Below, in pieces: positions 45,771 through 57,957 of a stretch of DNA of 64,000 nt. The notes under the pieces were generated by a model, which was not told the origin of the DNA, ran no database searches, and worked only from the letters and a program-made list of their open reading frames with translations. This stretch comes from Dugong dugon (taxonomy: Eukaryota; Chordata; Mammalia; Sirenia; Dugongidae): assembly GCA_030035585.1 (NCBI GenBank), contig CM057473.1, positions 8,792,501 to 8,856,500 on the forward strand. Reading direction: 5' to 3'. The position numbers were made by a program, and so were the translations under genes. Position 1 is the first letter of the stretch. The number at the start of each line of letters is the position of its first letter.

Positions 45771-47617
45771 GAGTCAAAGTTAGACTCTGTACTGTATGTT
45801 TTCTAGATATGATCTTAGTTTCCATCCCCACTATAGTAAAACTGTGAAGTCTGCCCTATTGTTCTCACATGATGCTCGAGGAAAGTGAAGTTCCAAAGAA
45901 TGAAAACAACACAACTGATAAAGTTCCCAAGCTTCCACTTGAACCTAGGCCCACCCAGAAACAAAATCAGCATTTCTTCAGTTGTCCCATATAAGAAAGT
46001 GAAAAGGAATGACAGCTTGCCAGAAATTTGAATAAAAAAGTAGAACTCTAGCACAACCCCGTTGTTGTTGGTATGAACTTGTGATGACCACTGAAATGAA
46101 ATACTTATTATACAGGTAAGGAAATAGGAACCCTGTTTTCCTCTCTCTACTGAGTGACTTTCCACTGAAGTGAGCCAAAATTGGTCTGCAACTAACTCAT
46201 ACTCGGCAAATGGACGGCGCCCTGAATGAGAAGAATAATCCTACCTCTGTGTGCCCTATAATAGACACACCTAACAGACAGGTAAATATTCATAGGCTTC
46301 TCCTCAGCTAATAAAGAAACATATTCAGTACTATTAAAACAAGTTAAAACATGGCAATGGAAGGATATTTTAGAAAAGCTATTTCTAAACTATTCCAAAC
46401 TGCCAAACCACTAGCTTCCCTTAATGTATTGGGCTTTTCCTTGTTAACACACAGCATTCTCAGTGGCTGGAATGTCTTCAAAGGAAGACCGAAGGGGAAA
46501 ACAGAAAATACAAAATTTCATTTTTTTTTTTTTAAAGCTAAAGCACATGGAAACTATAGAATAATATAAACAAACACTCAAATATGCTTTGGTGCAGAAA
46601 GAGAAGATTGGAGAACATGTATTTTCCAGCAGACACAATACAAGTTTTGGCATAGGATGCAAGACAGAGTTTGCTGGTTGTGGTTTGCTACCTAGCGATA
46701 ACATTGACCTTGAATAGGGTCTTTTTCCTAAGATACCAGATTATGGTTAAGTAAAACCTTCACGCGACACCAGCCATCCATCCAATAATTTTTTATTGAG
46801 CATCTATTGTAAGTAGTGCACTATTCCCTGGGCAGAGAGGTTATGCAGAGATGATTAATACATGCAAACAATCGACTACAATGCAGATGTAAACAAGGTG
46901 CTCATTCCTTGCTGTTTGCTTCAAGAAACTCCATTATGGTTCCCATTTTAACAAGTACAGTTATATGAGAGCCCATTATTCTGATAGTGAATCAGGGATT
47001 TCATGGTATAAAGTCATCCTGGGTTTCTGCTGGATGGGGTTGTTATCGGGTACCATGAAAAATCCCAAGCATGGAAAGATCCTTGCTCCCATCTGCATGG
47101 TGACAGGATGTGTGGAGAGTGGGGGATCTGCCTGGGCTTAGTATGAGATCACTTGACAAAATCTCTCATTCAGCAGAGGAGCAGCACACTCAAAAAGTGT
47201 CACTGGTGGTGGGCCTTTCCTCAGTTCACCTGCCCTGGGGCGTCCCAGGAAGTAAACCAATTTTAAGAAACTCTCTGGGACTGGGACCCATCTGCCTGTT
47301 CTTGTTCCAGCAAACTTTCCTCCATGTTCCTTCCTCCACACTCCTTACTCTCCTTTATGTTTTATACCCAGCTTGTCTTTGCAGTTCAAGTAAAATGCCT
47401 TGTGGCCAATCAGTACACATATTCCCTCCCTAGAATGGAGCTCAAACCTTGAACTTCAAAAAACCTGGTCAAAATTTCAGTCTTTAGAAAGGTTATTTGA
47501 TTGGTCTCCACACTTTGGAGAGCCATCCACATTCTTCAGGGACGAATCCATTGCCTTCATTCATCTTGAGAGGAAAAATCAGTTAAGTTTTCCTGTGATA
47601 AATAGAATATATCTTGC
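45771..47617. other. Mostly unassigned DNA
   Basis: Nothing recognised except a possible L2 fragment at 46784-46930. Confidence 0.4.
46784..46930 (-). mobile_element. Possible L2 fragment
   Basis: 'tttttattgagcatctattg', then a 'ccctgggcagagaggtta' stretch, is compatible with the antisense L2 3' end, at low similarity. Confidence 0.4.
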
Positions 47618-47626
47618 TACCAGAGG

Positions 47627-47838
47627 CAGGAGCACTGGTGACACAGTGGTTTAGTGCTCAGCTGCTAACCAAAAGGTCAGTGGTTTGAACCCATCGTCTG
47701 CTCTGGGGGAGAAAGATGTGGCAGTCTGCTTCCATAAAGATGACAGCCTTGGAAACCCTATGGGACAGTTCTACTCTCTCCTACAGGGTGACTATGAGTC
47801 GGCATCAACAAGATGGGAACGGGTTTGGGTTTTTTGCT
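47627..47838 (+). mobile_element. AfroSINE variant with a distinct middle module
   Basis: Head 'agcactggtgacacagtggt' and B-box-like 'ggtcagtggtttgaaccca'. It then has a middle block 'gagaaagatgtggcagtctg' plus 'cttccataaagatgacagcc' not present in the other copies here, then the usual 'ccttggaaaccctatgggac' and a GGGTTTGGG tail. TACCAGAGG flanks it (47618-47626, 47839-47847). Confidence 0.9.
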
Positions 47839-47939
47839 TACCAGAGGTATGTGTAATGCTTACAAAGGAGAGATGGAAATTATACGCTATGAAAATTGAG
47901 AAGAAGGAGGGATGACCAAGCGAAGAACTTATCTTGAAG

Positions 47940-48500
47940 TCTGAATAGGACTCCAGTGAGTGGAGAAGTGAAAGGACATTTCATGCAGGAGGAAGATGAA
48001 AAGAAGTAGAAAGCTTGAGATTACAAGTCACGTTAAAGAATGGCAAATATGACAGACAGAAATGTGGGTTTCTGAATAAAGTACCTGAGAAATGAGGCTG
48101 AAAACTTAATAAGAGTTAGTATGGAAGGCTTTCAGTATTATGCTGATGTGTCTGGCTATTATTTTGAAGCAATGAGAGAGAGAGGTAGCAAAATATAACT
48201 TCCTAAGAATATTTTACTTCACTTAGGAAAACTACTTTGATTTCAGTGTGAAAGAAAACTCAATGGACAAAGGATTGGTGTCAAAAAGATAAGTTAAAAG
48301 AATATTGCAACAGTCCAGGCAAGAAATAATGTGGATTTATGGACTGAGGCATTGGGACATCAAAGGAGAGAAGGGACTAGATTGAAGAGGTATTTTAGAA
48401 GAATGATAAAGTTTGATGACTAATTAGATGCATACTATGAAGAAGATGAGGAAATAAATATGCCTTGGGTTACTAGCTTCGTTGCTGGGTATAGTTAAGG
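47940..48500 (+). mobile_element. Ancient mammalian repeat of unnamed family
   Basis: The phrases 'aatattgcaacagtccaggc', 'aagaaataatgtggatttat' and 'ggaaggctttcagtattatg' occur in the order of a widespread old mammalian repeat that I recognise but cannot name with confidence. Non-coding. Confidence 0.35.
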
Positions 48501-48506
48501 ATGATA

Positions 48507-48634
48507 GAAAACCAAAACCAAACTTGCATTGTAGAATTGCCCCATAGGGTTTCCAAGGAGTGGCTAGTGGATTTGAACTGCCGACCTTTTGGTTAACAGC
48601 TATAGCTCATCATTACTGCACCTCCAGGACACCA
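48507..48634 (-). mobile_element. AfroSINE, short form, 3' part deleted
   Basis: 'aaaaccaaaaccaaacttgc' jumps directly to 'attgtagaattgccccatag', so the RTE-like GAGTCGGAATCGACTCG segment is missing. The rest is normal. GATGATAGA occurs on both sides. Confidence 0.85.
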
Positions 48635-48639
48635 TGATG

Positions 48640-49087
48640 ATAGAGAGGACAACAGTAAGAAGTGCTGAATTAGAGAGATGACACCATGTTCATTAAAAAT
48701 GTTAAGTTTGAAACACCTTAAAAATTCCCCACAAACTAAAAAACAGGTAGGATTGAAGGTGTGGATTTAAGTAATATCAAACTATGTTGGTTAATGCTAC
48801 TCAAAGAAATTGATTTGTAAGCTGTTTTCATCAGTTGGAGACAGGATAAGCAGCTTATGTCAAAATGTAGGCACTATTTTCTTTATCAGAAAGTCTTTCT
48901 AGAGGAAAAAAAGAAAATGTCAGCTGAACTAAGATGTGCGCTTAGTGACATGGCTGACTTGCTTTTCTGGTACAAGTTTCTTTTTCCTGATGGACAGCTA
49001 GTGAGCATTCACCGAGGCACCGGTCTAGGTAGGACCACCATTTGAGTAACAGTTAATGGAAGACAAGGAAATACACTGTGGTATTGA
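48640..49087. other. Unassigned DNA
   Basis: Nothing recognised. Confidence 0.4.
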
Positions 49088-49190
49088 TCGTCCAGTTTAC
49101 ATGGGAATGTATGCATATGACTGTCTTGGGAAAAAGAGTAGAATAAGAATAGGAAAAAACTTCACTCAGTGGCCATAGGTCCAGGACATA
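49088..49190 (+). repeat. Segment duplicated inside an AfroSINE 1 kb downstream
   Basis: 'cgtccagtttacatgggaat', 'cttgggaaaaagagtagaat' and 'ggtccaggacatacaaag' recur in the same order at 50072-50190, inside an AfroSINE. About 80% similar by eye; no known family. Confidence 0.75.
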
Positions 49191-49856
49191 CAAAGAAAGA
49201 GATGCTGGAGAAAGACACGGTTACTGTGAGCAGCAGGGGGTATGGGAACAAGCAACGGGCCATCCACACAATGACATTTTGTTACCATACTGTGGATCAG
49301 ATAATAGCAAGCCATGTAATATTACCAGAATAGGGACTCTACAGGTGGATAAGAGGAGAAAAATTAGGCTTTGTGGTTTGTTGGTTCATTATTCTTAATT
49401 TTTCTTTTAACAGTTAAAAGGTGTCACTAAAGCTTTGGGATTTCCAGGGTGATTGGAGTGTCTGTTACTCGTGACAGGCTACCAACCAAGCCCGATAATT
49501 TATTCTAATGAGGTGAGTCATGTGTGGGCTGGTCATGACAGAAAGACCCATCACGTGGTATCAGCCAATTGAGGGAGGGAGGCTGGAGTTTGAGTTCAGT
49601 CTCATGAGCATTGATTTAATCAATCATGTTTATATAATGAAACCCATGTCTATTTAATTAAACCCCGATAAAAGTCTATATACTGAAGCTTAGGTAAATT
49701 TTTCTGATTTACAATACACTGATGTTCCAGAAGGGTGATGTTTCTTGCCATCACAAAGACAGGACACATAGTTTCATGTGTTGGATCCTCCCAGAACTTT
49801 CCCTATGCATCTTTTTTTTTTTTTTTTTTGCTGTAGTCATTTTTGCTTAATAAAAC
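49191..49856. other. Unassigned DNA
   Basis: Nothing recognised; a T18 run lies at 49812-49829. Confidence 0.4.
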
Positions 49857-49999
49857 TTTGGTTAAGAGCTATGGCTGCTAACCAAAAGGTCGGCAGTTTG
49901 AATCCACCAGCTGCTCCTTGGAAACTCTGTGGGGCAGTTCTACTCTGCCCTGTAGGCTTGCGATGAGTCAGAATCGACTAGAAGGCAATGAGTTTTTTT
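49857..49999 (+). mobile_element. AfroSINE, short form, 5' truncated
   Basis: Begins within the A-box region ('ttggttaagagctatggctg'), has 'gtcggcagtttgaatccacc', 'ccttggaaactctgtggggc' and the end 'gaatcgactagaaggcaatg'. Confidence 0.9.
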
Positions 50000-50022
50000 T
50001 TGTTTGTTTGTTTCCTGGAAGT

Positions 50023-50288
50023 TCCTGGGTGATACAAACGGTTAACATGCTTGGCTGCTAACTGGTAAGGGTAGTCCAGTTTACATGGGAGTATGTGGAT
50101 ACGACCGCCTTGGGAAAAAGTGTAGAATGAGAGGAGGGAAAAACAGACTACAAAGCTTTACTCAATACCCACAGGTTCAGGACACACAAAGTTGAAAATT
50201 CAAGTACGTACAGAGGCAACTCGGCAGAAAGGCCTGATGATCTACTTCCAAGAAAAGTTGGAGTCTACCCAATGGCAACTGGTTTATA
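50023..50288 (+). mobile_element. AfroSINE, long form, with a 123-bp insertion
   Basis: The head 'agttcctgggtgatacaaac' to 'ggctgctaactg' stops at 50064 and the SINE resumes near 50188 ('aaagttgaaaattcaagtac') through 'ggcctgatgatctacttcc' to 'tacccaatggcaactggttt'. The insert 50065-50187 is a diverged copy of 49088-49190. The segment between the middle module and the 3' end is also partly deleted. Confidence 0.82.
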
Positions 50289-50334
50289 GCATTTGCTTGA
50301 GTTCTGTGAGTCGTTCTACTGAATTATCAAACTT

Positions 50335-50690
50335 GAGGAGGTGGTAGGAACTCCTGAATTTGTTGCCATTTGTTCAGAAGTGCAGGTGTCCCTAAGACCC
50401 TGAGCTTGGGGCTGGTGTCTGGAGGAGTAGTGAAAACCCCAAATTTGCAGCCAATTAACAGAACTGTTGGTGTCCTGGGAACCTGCAAGCTTGCAGCTGT
50501 ATCCTGAGGGGGTAGTGGGCACTCTTAATTTTGTGGCCAGTTGGTCAGAAGTACAGGTGGCCTGGAAATCCCCAAACTTGTTGCTAGTGTTGAAAGTGAG
50601 GGCAATTTTGTGAAGGACTATGCCCTTCACCTGTGAAGTTTGGCCCTAACTCAGGGCAGTTGGTGTCTGAATCATATTGCAATACCCATT
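50335..50690 (+). repeat. Three diverged 86-bp tandem units in an old LTR-like block
   Basis: Units start at about 50335, 50421 and 50507. Each runs through a GGAGGAG/GTAGTG start, a 'gttgcc/gcagcc/gtggcc' block, a 'cagaagtgcaggtg'-like block and a 'gcttg...gctggtgtc'-like end. The following 'gtgaaggactatgcccttca' plus 'cctgtgaagtttggccct' resembles an old ERVL-type LTR, so the whole may be an LTR with internal subrepeats. Confidence 0.55.
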
Positions 50691-50705
50691 GATCAGACAA
50701 ACTTG

Positions 50706-51986
50706 TGAATGAGATTAAAGGATGAACGGATAACCAAAATATGATGCATACATACAAAGGAATATTACTCAGCCAGAAATAGAAATGAAGTCTTGATATA
50801 TGCTAGTACACGTACGGAGCTTGAAGACACTATACTGAGGAAATAAGTCACTCACAAAAGGACAGCTATTGTATGACTTCCCTTATGTAAAAAGACAAGA
50901 ACAGGCAGATGTGTAGAGACCAAAGTTTCTTAGTGGTTACCAGGGGTGGGAGGGAGGGGGGAGGAGAGGTTATTGCTTACGGAGCACTGAGATTTGGTTT
51001 ACAGTGATGGAAGATCGCATTTATTAAGGGTGAAGGTTGCACAGCCCGATTAATGTAATTGATGTTAATAAGCTGTACACCTGTAAAAAGTAGAATTGGC
51101 AGATATTGTGGGATAGATATACTTACAACAACAACAAAAAGAGCAGCTACTAAGGCTGCTTATGTACAACCGAAACCTCCTGATATTGGTTCGGAGGTTT
51201 AGGGTCATGGTTTCATCGGACATCCCAGTTAATTGGCCTAATATTGCTTTGGGTGCTTCTGTTCTACCTCCTAGTTTGTTGTGCAGTGTCTGGGGTCTTA
51301 AAATCTTGTAAGCAGCTGTCTAAGCTACAACAATTGGTCTTTATTAACCTTGAGCAGCAGAGGAAGAAGGAGACTCAGGAAGAGGAGGAAGAAATGGAAT
51401 GTGTGGCTAATTGCCTGCATGAACAGTGGACCCTTTTGCTGCTATGAGACCAGAACTGGATGGTGCCAGCTACCATTACCGAACATTTTGTTCAACAATT
51501 CTATAGAAGAATCTATAGGGAGAATATGCAGAACAGAATTTCAAATTCTCATGGAATCCTGCATTTCTATAGCCCTGGAGGCTGGATAAACCTCTAAGAC
51601 TATTTCCCTAAGATAACCTTTAAACCTTAAACCAAAAATATCCCCTGAGCTCTTCATAATACCAAACAATAGTTTAGCTTAACTAATAAAGAATGTCTGC
51701 CTTGAGCATTGTGCTCTTTTAAAAATCTATCTGCATGGGAACCAATTGACAACAGCAACTTGAAAGATCAGAGAAGAAACCTAGGGGACAGTGAGTTTAT
51801 GTTAATGGGGAATGAACAATTGAGAAAAGGAGGATGAGAATGGTTGCACAACTTGAGGAATGTAATCAGTATCACTGAACTGTACATGTAGAAACTGTTG
51901 AATTGGTGTATGTTCTGCTGTGTATATTCTCAACAACAACAATAATAAAATTCAAAAAATTGCATAAATTAAAAGAAAAAAAAAAA
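50706..51986 (+). mobile_element. 5'-truncated L1: ORF2 end, full 3' UTR and poly(A)
   Basis: Starts in the last codons of ORF2 ('ggaatattactcagccagaa', 'agtcactcacaaaaggacag'). The 3' UTR has the G-rich tract 'gggtgggagggaggggggag' (50945-50964), 'agtgtctggggtcttaaaat' and a tail 'aaaagaaaaaaaaaaag'. The ORF2 part is interrupted by stops. Its 3' UTR differs from that of the young L1 beyond about 51500, so it belongs to another subfamily. Confidence 0.85.
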
Positions 51987-54900
51987 GATGATGTAAGCTG
52001 AAGAAGGCTTGACTGTGATTCAGCAAATCTGTGATGTGGAAATCCTGGGTAAAGCTTTGAAGATGATGATGAGCCAAAAACAATAGTGGTAAGTGGGAAG
52101 TATAACTTTTCTGGAAACTTTCTGTAGAGTTTTTAAAAGGCCAGTTTTGTATCAACTCAATCCAAGTCCCAGAAATTTATTAAATACCTTTGCTTGGAAG
52201 GTCATCGTGGGCCTTCACAGTGGCCCTGAGGAGAAAGTAAAGGAGAGGAGGAAGAAGAGAGCCCATTGTACACGGCTCTCCTGCTTTTTTCTTTTAAGAA
52301 AAGGAAAATTCAGAAGGGCTTCTTTTGTCATCAGTTCCAACTCAGTCCTCGGTCTAATTAAGTCTGCATGTAGAGTCTACAACTGAAGACCTATGCATGG
52401 TGCTAGTTTTCTTTGGAATAACTCAGATATTCTCTAGATCTACAACTCAGAATACCTGATTTCAAAATAATGATTCAGATACACCAATAAGACATAGTAA
52501 AGCAGAAAATGCTAATGTGAGGAGCTGACTGTAAATATCATCTTCAATTTAAGGAGAGAAGCACTGGTAGTCCTTCATAAAGAGCCTTGCTCAAGGCTAG
52601 AAATATACTTAAATTCAGAGACCAAATTAGAATCCTGATTTCATTAGATTGTTTGTTCTTTAGTCACATGCTCTCTGTTTAGTAAGAAAAAATGTTTTTA
52701 TGAATGGCCTAGGTTATTAGATGCTTCACATACTGTTTAGAGGCACGGTTACCTTTCCGGCATTCCTGAGTGCAATTTATAAATATGAGGCTAGGAAGAG
52801 AGAACTGTAACACAGGCAACCTGGAACAAGAACAAACTATGGCAGCTCTTGTGCTGCCAAGCCCTGCTATGACTAGGCTCCAGCTCACCTCCGTGTTTCG
52901 GGATCCATCTTATTGTTCTCCAGTGACCGTGTTCTTGAGACCCACCTGGAGCTAAGCGCCTGAACTCCCTCAAGTCAAAGAAAGTAGCTTCATCACTGCC
53001 CTTCCTCCTTACTAAGTCTAAGGTCAGCTTCCTTAGTTCTAGTTTCTTCCTCAGAATTGACTGCTTTCCAAGATGACTAGGCTTGAGAATCCCAACTCTC
53101 TTCATGGAAAAGAGCCTTCTACATACAGGGACTTGCCCTGTCCTAGGATTTCATAAGTATAATTCATTAGAACACATGGATCTTGTATCAGTACATATGT
53201 CAATATCTGAGTTATTTCAAATAAAAATAGCAGCATGCATGGGTCTTCAGTTGTAGACTCCAAAGGAGACTTCAGCAGTCCCACTCAGGTCTTTTTTATG
53301 GTCTCTCAGCTAGCAAGGGGTGCATTATATCCCAGTTCACTTGCTCTCAACATCCATTGAACAAATTCAAGAATAAGACCTCACACACGTTACGTGCATT
53401 TGCCAAGAATCAATAAAGATAATTAGGAAAAGTACAGTCTAAATCCATATTTATAAAAGAAACATTTCTAAGTGGGATACTAATCTGCAGACATAATGAA
53501 CCAAGAGTCTTTTACATCATTCAGTAGCTTGTTTCTTGGAGCCAGTGTGTCTGGAGCATCAACATCCCAGAATGGGAACTTTGCATAATTGACAGGCCAT
53601 TAAAGTGATTATCTGCAAACAATAAACTCCCTTGCTCTGAACTTAAAAGTCAAGTGCAACCTGGAAAATCAGAAACCCTGTTTACAGCTTTCAAGTGTTA
53701 AGATTTTCAAGCTTTGAATTATCAAGGTCTTAAAAACCTTTGGGGTCCATGATAAGCTGCTGCATATAGAAACCTTGACTCATGGAGAAGGAGAGACATT
53801 GCAAAAGAACAATCTGCCAAAGGAAAAAGGAGCAGTCACAAGAATGACATAGCGAAAAGATAGTGCCTTGACTGGTACTGCTAAGTTCTCCCAGTTTTTG
53901 AGTCATATTTCGATTTTCATAAAGTCTGTGTTGTTTGCCTAATCAGCAAATTCCATTAGTTCTTATCTTGTAGTTTAGTGATTATGTTCCCTATTCAAGT
54001 TGGCACTTTATCCTTATTTCCCTGGAAATGCCTACCTTTTTTTTATCCAGAACAATGAAGACATTGGAATTAATGTTGTGGTATATTTTCTGTCAGCTTC
54101 TTCTACATAAAAGTTGCTCAGGAAATTGGTCCATAATGGAAGTGTACAACCCACTGTATGAAATAAATACACTGAATATTTTTTAACTATCCTTCATTTT
54201 AGCAATTGAGGATGTGCACGGTATTCTTTGCTATTACAACTAAAACCATAATAAATGTCCCTATACAAAAATGTTCGTGGGCATATTTTATTATCCCATA
54301 AGATAAATTCATAGAGAGGCAAACTACTGTACTTACAGGTATGGGCATTTCCCAAGCATTGCAAGTAGTTTGCCAACTTGCCTTTCAGAAAGAAGTGATT
54401 TAATGGATTGCACCACAGTAAATCACTAGTAACACAAAATAAATGACATAATATTTTTCAGTATGGTATGTAGCAGTTAGCCTTCATTTTTGTTCAAATT
54501 GCATTTCTTCATTAAATATTAAAGTTAATCATTTTATTTAGATTTTTATCTCTGCATATCCTTTACTGATTTTTTTTTCTATTGCTATATTTTTTCTTAT
54601 CTAATTGATCTGTACAAAGTTGCCGTTAAGATCAATTTGAAAATAGATTTTAGTGGTTTGTCCACATTCCACATCAGTAATGGGGACTTGCCAACTTGAG
54701 TTACATACTTTTATCTTTCAGTCATAGAATGTTTGAGTTAGGATCTATAATACAGAAGAATTCCCTAAATTTCCAGTCAGTGTACCTATTTTGTGTTTGT
54801 GTATATAAGAAGAACCCAAAGTTCAAACAGTTCAGTCAAGTTTTTATCTTCCTGATTAATTCATCTATTTTAGGAGACAATAAACATTATTTGATTGTTT

Positions 54901-55074
54901 TAAATCTCTTCTGCCTTTCTTTTAGAGAAATCTGCATTCATTCATTCATTCACTTATTTATTAATTTTTGAGGAGACAGCATGACACTGCTTTATTTTCA
55001 TCCTCATGGGAGTGACAGTAGGTCTACTACACCACTGGCTCATTTTTAGGATTATCCTGGCTTATTACCATCAT
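51987..55074. other. Long unassigned stretch
   Basis: About 3.1 kb in which I recognise no repeat or gene, apart from a short (ATTC)n run at 54937-54952. Confidence 0.4.
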
Positions 55075-55268
55075 AGCTTGGTGAGGTAGACGGTCAGGGA
55101 AGAAGAGAAAGACTCAATGAAATGGATTGACGAAGTGGCTGCGACAAAGAGCTCAAACATAGCAACGATTGTGAGGTTGGCGCAGAACTGGGCAGTACTT
55201 CGTTCTGTTGTACACAACGTCCCTATGAGTTGGAACTGACTTGACTGCACCTAACAACAAAAACAACA
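55075..55268 (+). mobile_element. RTE LINE 3' end
   Basis: 'aaatggattgacgaagtggc', 'ttcgttctgttgtacacaac' and 'gagttggaactgacttgact', with the tail 'cacctaacaacaaaaacaac'. Strongly 5' truncated. Confidence 0.88.
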
Positions 55269-56052
55269 TTCACCACTGGAGCAAGGAAAAGCCATATAAA
55301 TATAAGCTAAAATAGCTGATGCTATTTATCCTGAAAAAGGAAAAAAAGAGATGCACTGCATGGGCTGGAGGTGGCAAAAAGTGTAATAAATTGTTGGTGG
55401 AGAAAGAAGTAACGGAGGGATGTGGTAGCCTTCAGCGTTGGAAGGATTGCCATTTAAAAGAAAAAGCAAGCTTATGCTGAAAGACTGCATGTCTGCGGAC
55501 AGTTGGTGCTAACAAGCAATCAGTAAACTTAAAGAAAGGTAGATATTGACTCCATAGAAGATGACCTTCTATATTAGAGCTTTTAAAATAAGGGAGTGTA
55601 AAGACTTTTTAATTGTGTTTTACTATGGTCTCATGGGAAACTACAGGAAGCATCATATTTACTGCGATATTAAAAAATAGAAATTGTGCCAAAGGAAATT
55701 TTATAATACGATCACATGCATAACCTCATTTGTGATTATTAAAATCATGGGGACATGTCTGGACAAGTTTTTATTAAATCTAAGGATATTGATTTAACTG
55801 GAGATAAGGTGATTATTACGTTAAGTTCAAAGAAAACACATAAAATAAGCTTTTGTAAAATAAGTGTTTGAATCATGCTTTTAATGGTAATATTTTATTA
55901 CAAATTACATGCACTTGTAGAATGACTTGTTTTCACAATTTATTGAAAACAAAGGATAACATTAAATCTGTGATTCCAAGAGAAAACAACTGTTACGAAG
56001 GTGACGGTTGGTAAAAATTGAAGTACTTCATTTTATTTTCTTCTACCCCATG
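55269..56052. other. Unassigned DNA
   Basis: Nothing recognised. Confidence 0.4.
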
Positions 56053-56502
56053 TAGTTGTTGTTAGGTGCCATCAAGTTGGCTCCAACTCATAGTGACTTT
56101 ATGTATAACAGAAAGAAGCAATCATTGCTATGTTTGAGCCCAGTGTTGTAGCCACTGTGTCAATCCATCTGATTAAGGGGCTCCTTCTTTTTCTCTGACC
56201 CTTTATTTTACCAAGCATGATGTCCTTCTCCAGTGAGGGGCCCCTCCTGATGACATGTACAAAGTAAGCTAAACTAAGTCTTGCTAGCCTTGCTTCTAGA
56301 AAGCATTCTGGCTGTACTTCCTCCTGTTCGTTCTTCTGGCAATCCATTGTATATTCAATATTCTTCACCAACACCACAATTCAAATGTGTCAATCCTTAG
56401 GTCTTCCTTTATTATTTCAGCTTTTGCGTGCATATTAGGCAATTGAAAATACCATGGCTTGGGTCAAGCACACCTTAAAGAATGCCATCTTTGCTTATAT
56501 TT
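56053..56502 (-). mobile_element. RTE LINE 3' fragment A of an inverted cluster
   Basis: Antisense RTE from its tail ('gttgttgttaggtgccatca') to 'cacaccttaaagaatgccat', covering the C-terminal coding end and 3' UTR. The minus-strand frame at 56099-56377 is a remnant of the RTE ORF. It is followed directly by a second antisense copy. Confidence 0.9.
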
Positions 56503-57618
56503 GAGTCTGTTATTGCAGCCACTCTCAATTCATCTCGTCAAGAGTCTTCCTCCTTTTCTCTGACCTTCTGCTTTAACTAAGCATGATGTCCTTCTCTAGG
56601 GACCAGTCCCTCCTGATAACATGTCCAAAGTATGTGAGATGAAGTCTCACCATCCTTGCTTCCAAGGAGCACTCTGGCTATATTTCTTCCAAAACAGATT
56701 TGTTTGTTCTTCTGACAGTTCATGGTATGGTCAATATTCTTTGCCAACAACATAATTCAAAGGCATCAATTCTTCTTTGGTCTTCTGTATTCATTGTCCA
56801 GGTTTTGTATGCATTTGATTGAAAATATCATAGTTTGGAAGAGGCACACCTTAGTCCACAAAATGACAGCTTTGCTTTTTTAACACTTTAAAGAGGTCTT
56901 TTGCAGCAGATTTACCCAATGCAATGGGTAGTTTGATTTTCTGACTGCTGCTTCCATGGAGGTTGATTGTGGATCCTAGTAAAATGAAATCCTTGGACAA
57001 TGTCAAACTTTTCTCCATTTATCATGATATTGCTTGTTGATCTAGTTGTGAGGATTTTTGCTTTCTTTATGTTGAGTTGTAATCCATACTGAAGGCCGTA
57101 GTCTTTGATCTTCTTTAGTAAGTGCTTCAAGCACTCTTCGCTTTCAGCAAGCAAGGTTATGTCATCCGCATACTGCAGGTTGTTAATGAATCTTCCACCA
57201 ATCCTGAAGCTACATTCTTCTTCATATAGTCCAGCTTCTCAGATTATTTGCTCAGCATACAGATTGAATAAGTATGGTGAAAGGATGCAACCATGACACA
57301 CACCTTTCTTGATTTTAAACCATGCAGTATCCACTTGCTCTGTTTGAATGACTGCCTCTTGATCTACAGGTTCTGCATGAGCACAATTAAGTGTTCTGGC
57401 ATTCCCATTCTTCACAATGTTCTCTATAATTTGTTATGATCCACACAGTCAAAAGCCTTTGCATAGTCAATAAAACACAGGTAAACATCTTTCTGGTATT
57501 CTCTGCTTTCAGCCAAGATCCATCTGATGTCAGCAATGATATCTCTTGTTCCAAGTCCTTTTCTGAATCTGGTTTGAAGTTCTGGCAGTTCCCTATCAAT
57601 GTACTACTGCAACCGCTT
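56503..57618 (-). mobile_element. RTE LINE fragment B with intact RT active site
   Basis: Restarts near the 3' end ('tgagtctgttattgcagcc') and re-covers the same region as fragment A. It then extends into the reverse transcriptase, whose active-site YADD is encoded at 57161-57172, followed on the protein side by MLAESEECLKHLLKKIK. Frame breaks and 5' truncation (no endonuclease) make it dead. It ends near 'gcaaccgcttttgga', where orientation flips. Confidence 0.9.
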
Positions 57619-57957
57619 TTGGACTGCCAGAAGAACGAAAAAATCTGTCTTGGAAGAAGTACAGCTAGAATGTTCCTTGGAAGCGAGACTGGCAAAACTT
57701 CATTTCACATAGTTTGGACATGTTATCAGGACGGACCAGTCTTTGGAGAAGGACATCATGCTTGGTAAATTAGAGGGTCAGTGAAAAAGAGGAAGACTCT
57801 CAAGGAGATGGATTGACACAGTGGCTTCAACAGTAGGCTCAACCATAGCAATGATTGTGAGGATGGTGCAGGACTGGGCAGTGCTTCTTTCTGTTGTACA
57901 TAGGGTCACTATGAGTCGGAACCAACTAGACGGCACCTAACAACAACTACAACAACA
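57619..57957 (+). mobile_element. RTE LINE 3' end, opposite orientation
   Basis: 'ctgccagaagaacgaaaaaa', 'cttggaagaagtacagctag' and 'ggacatcatgcttggtaaat', ending 'ggaaccaactagacggcacc' plus a CTAACAACAAC tail. It overlaps in content with the antisense copies to its left, forming a head-to-head pair. Confidence 0.9.
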
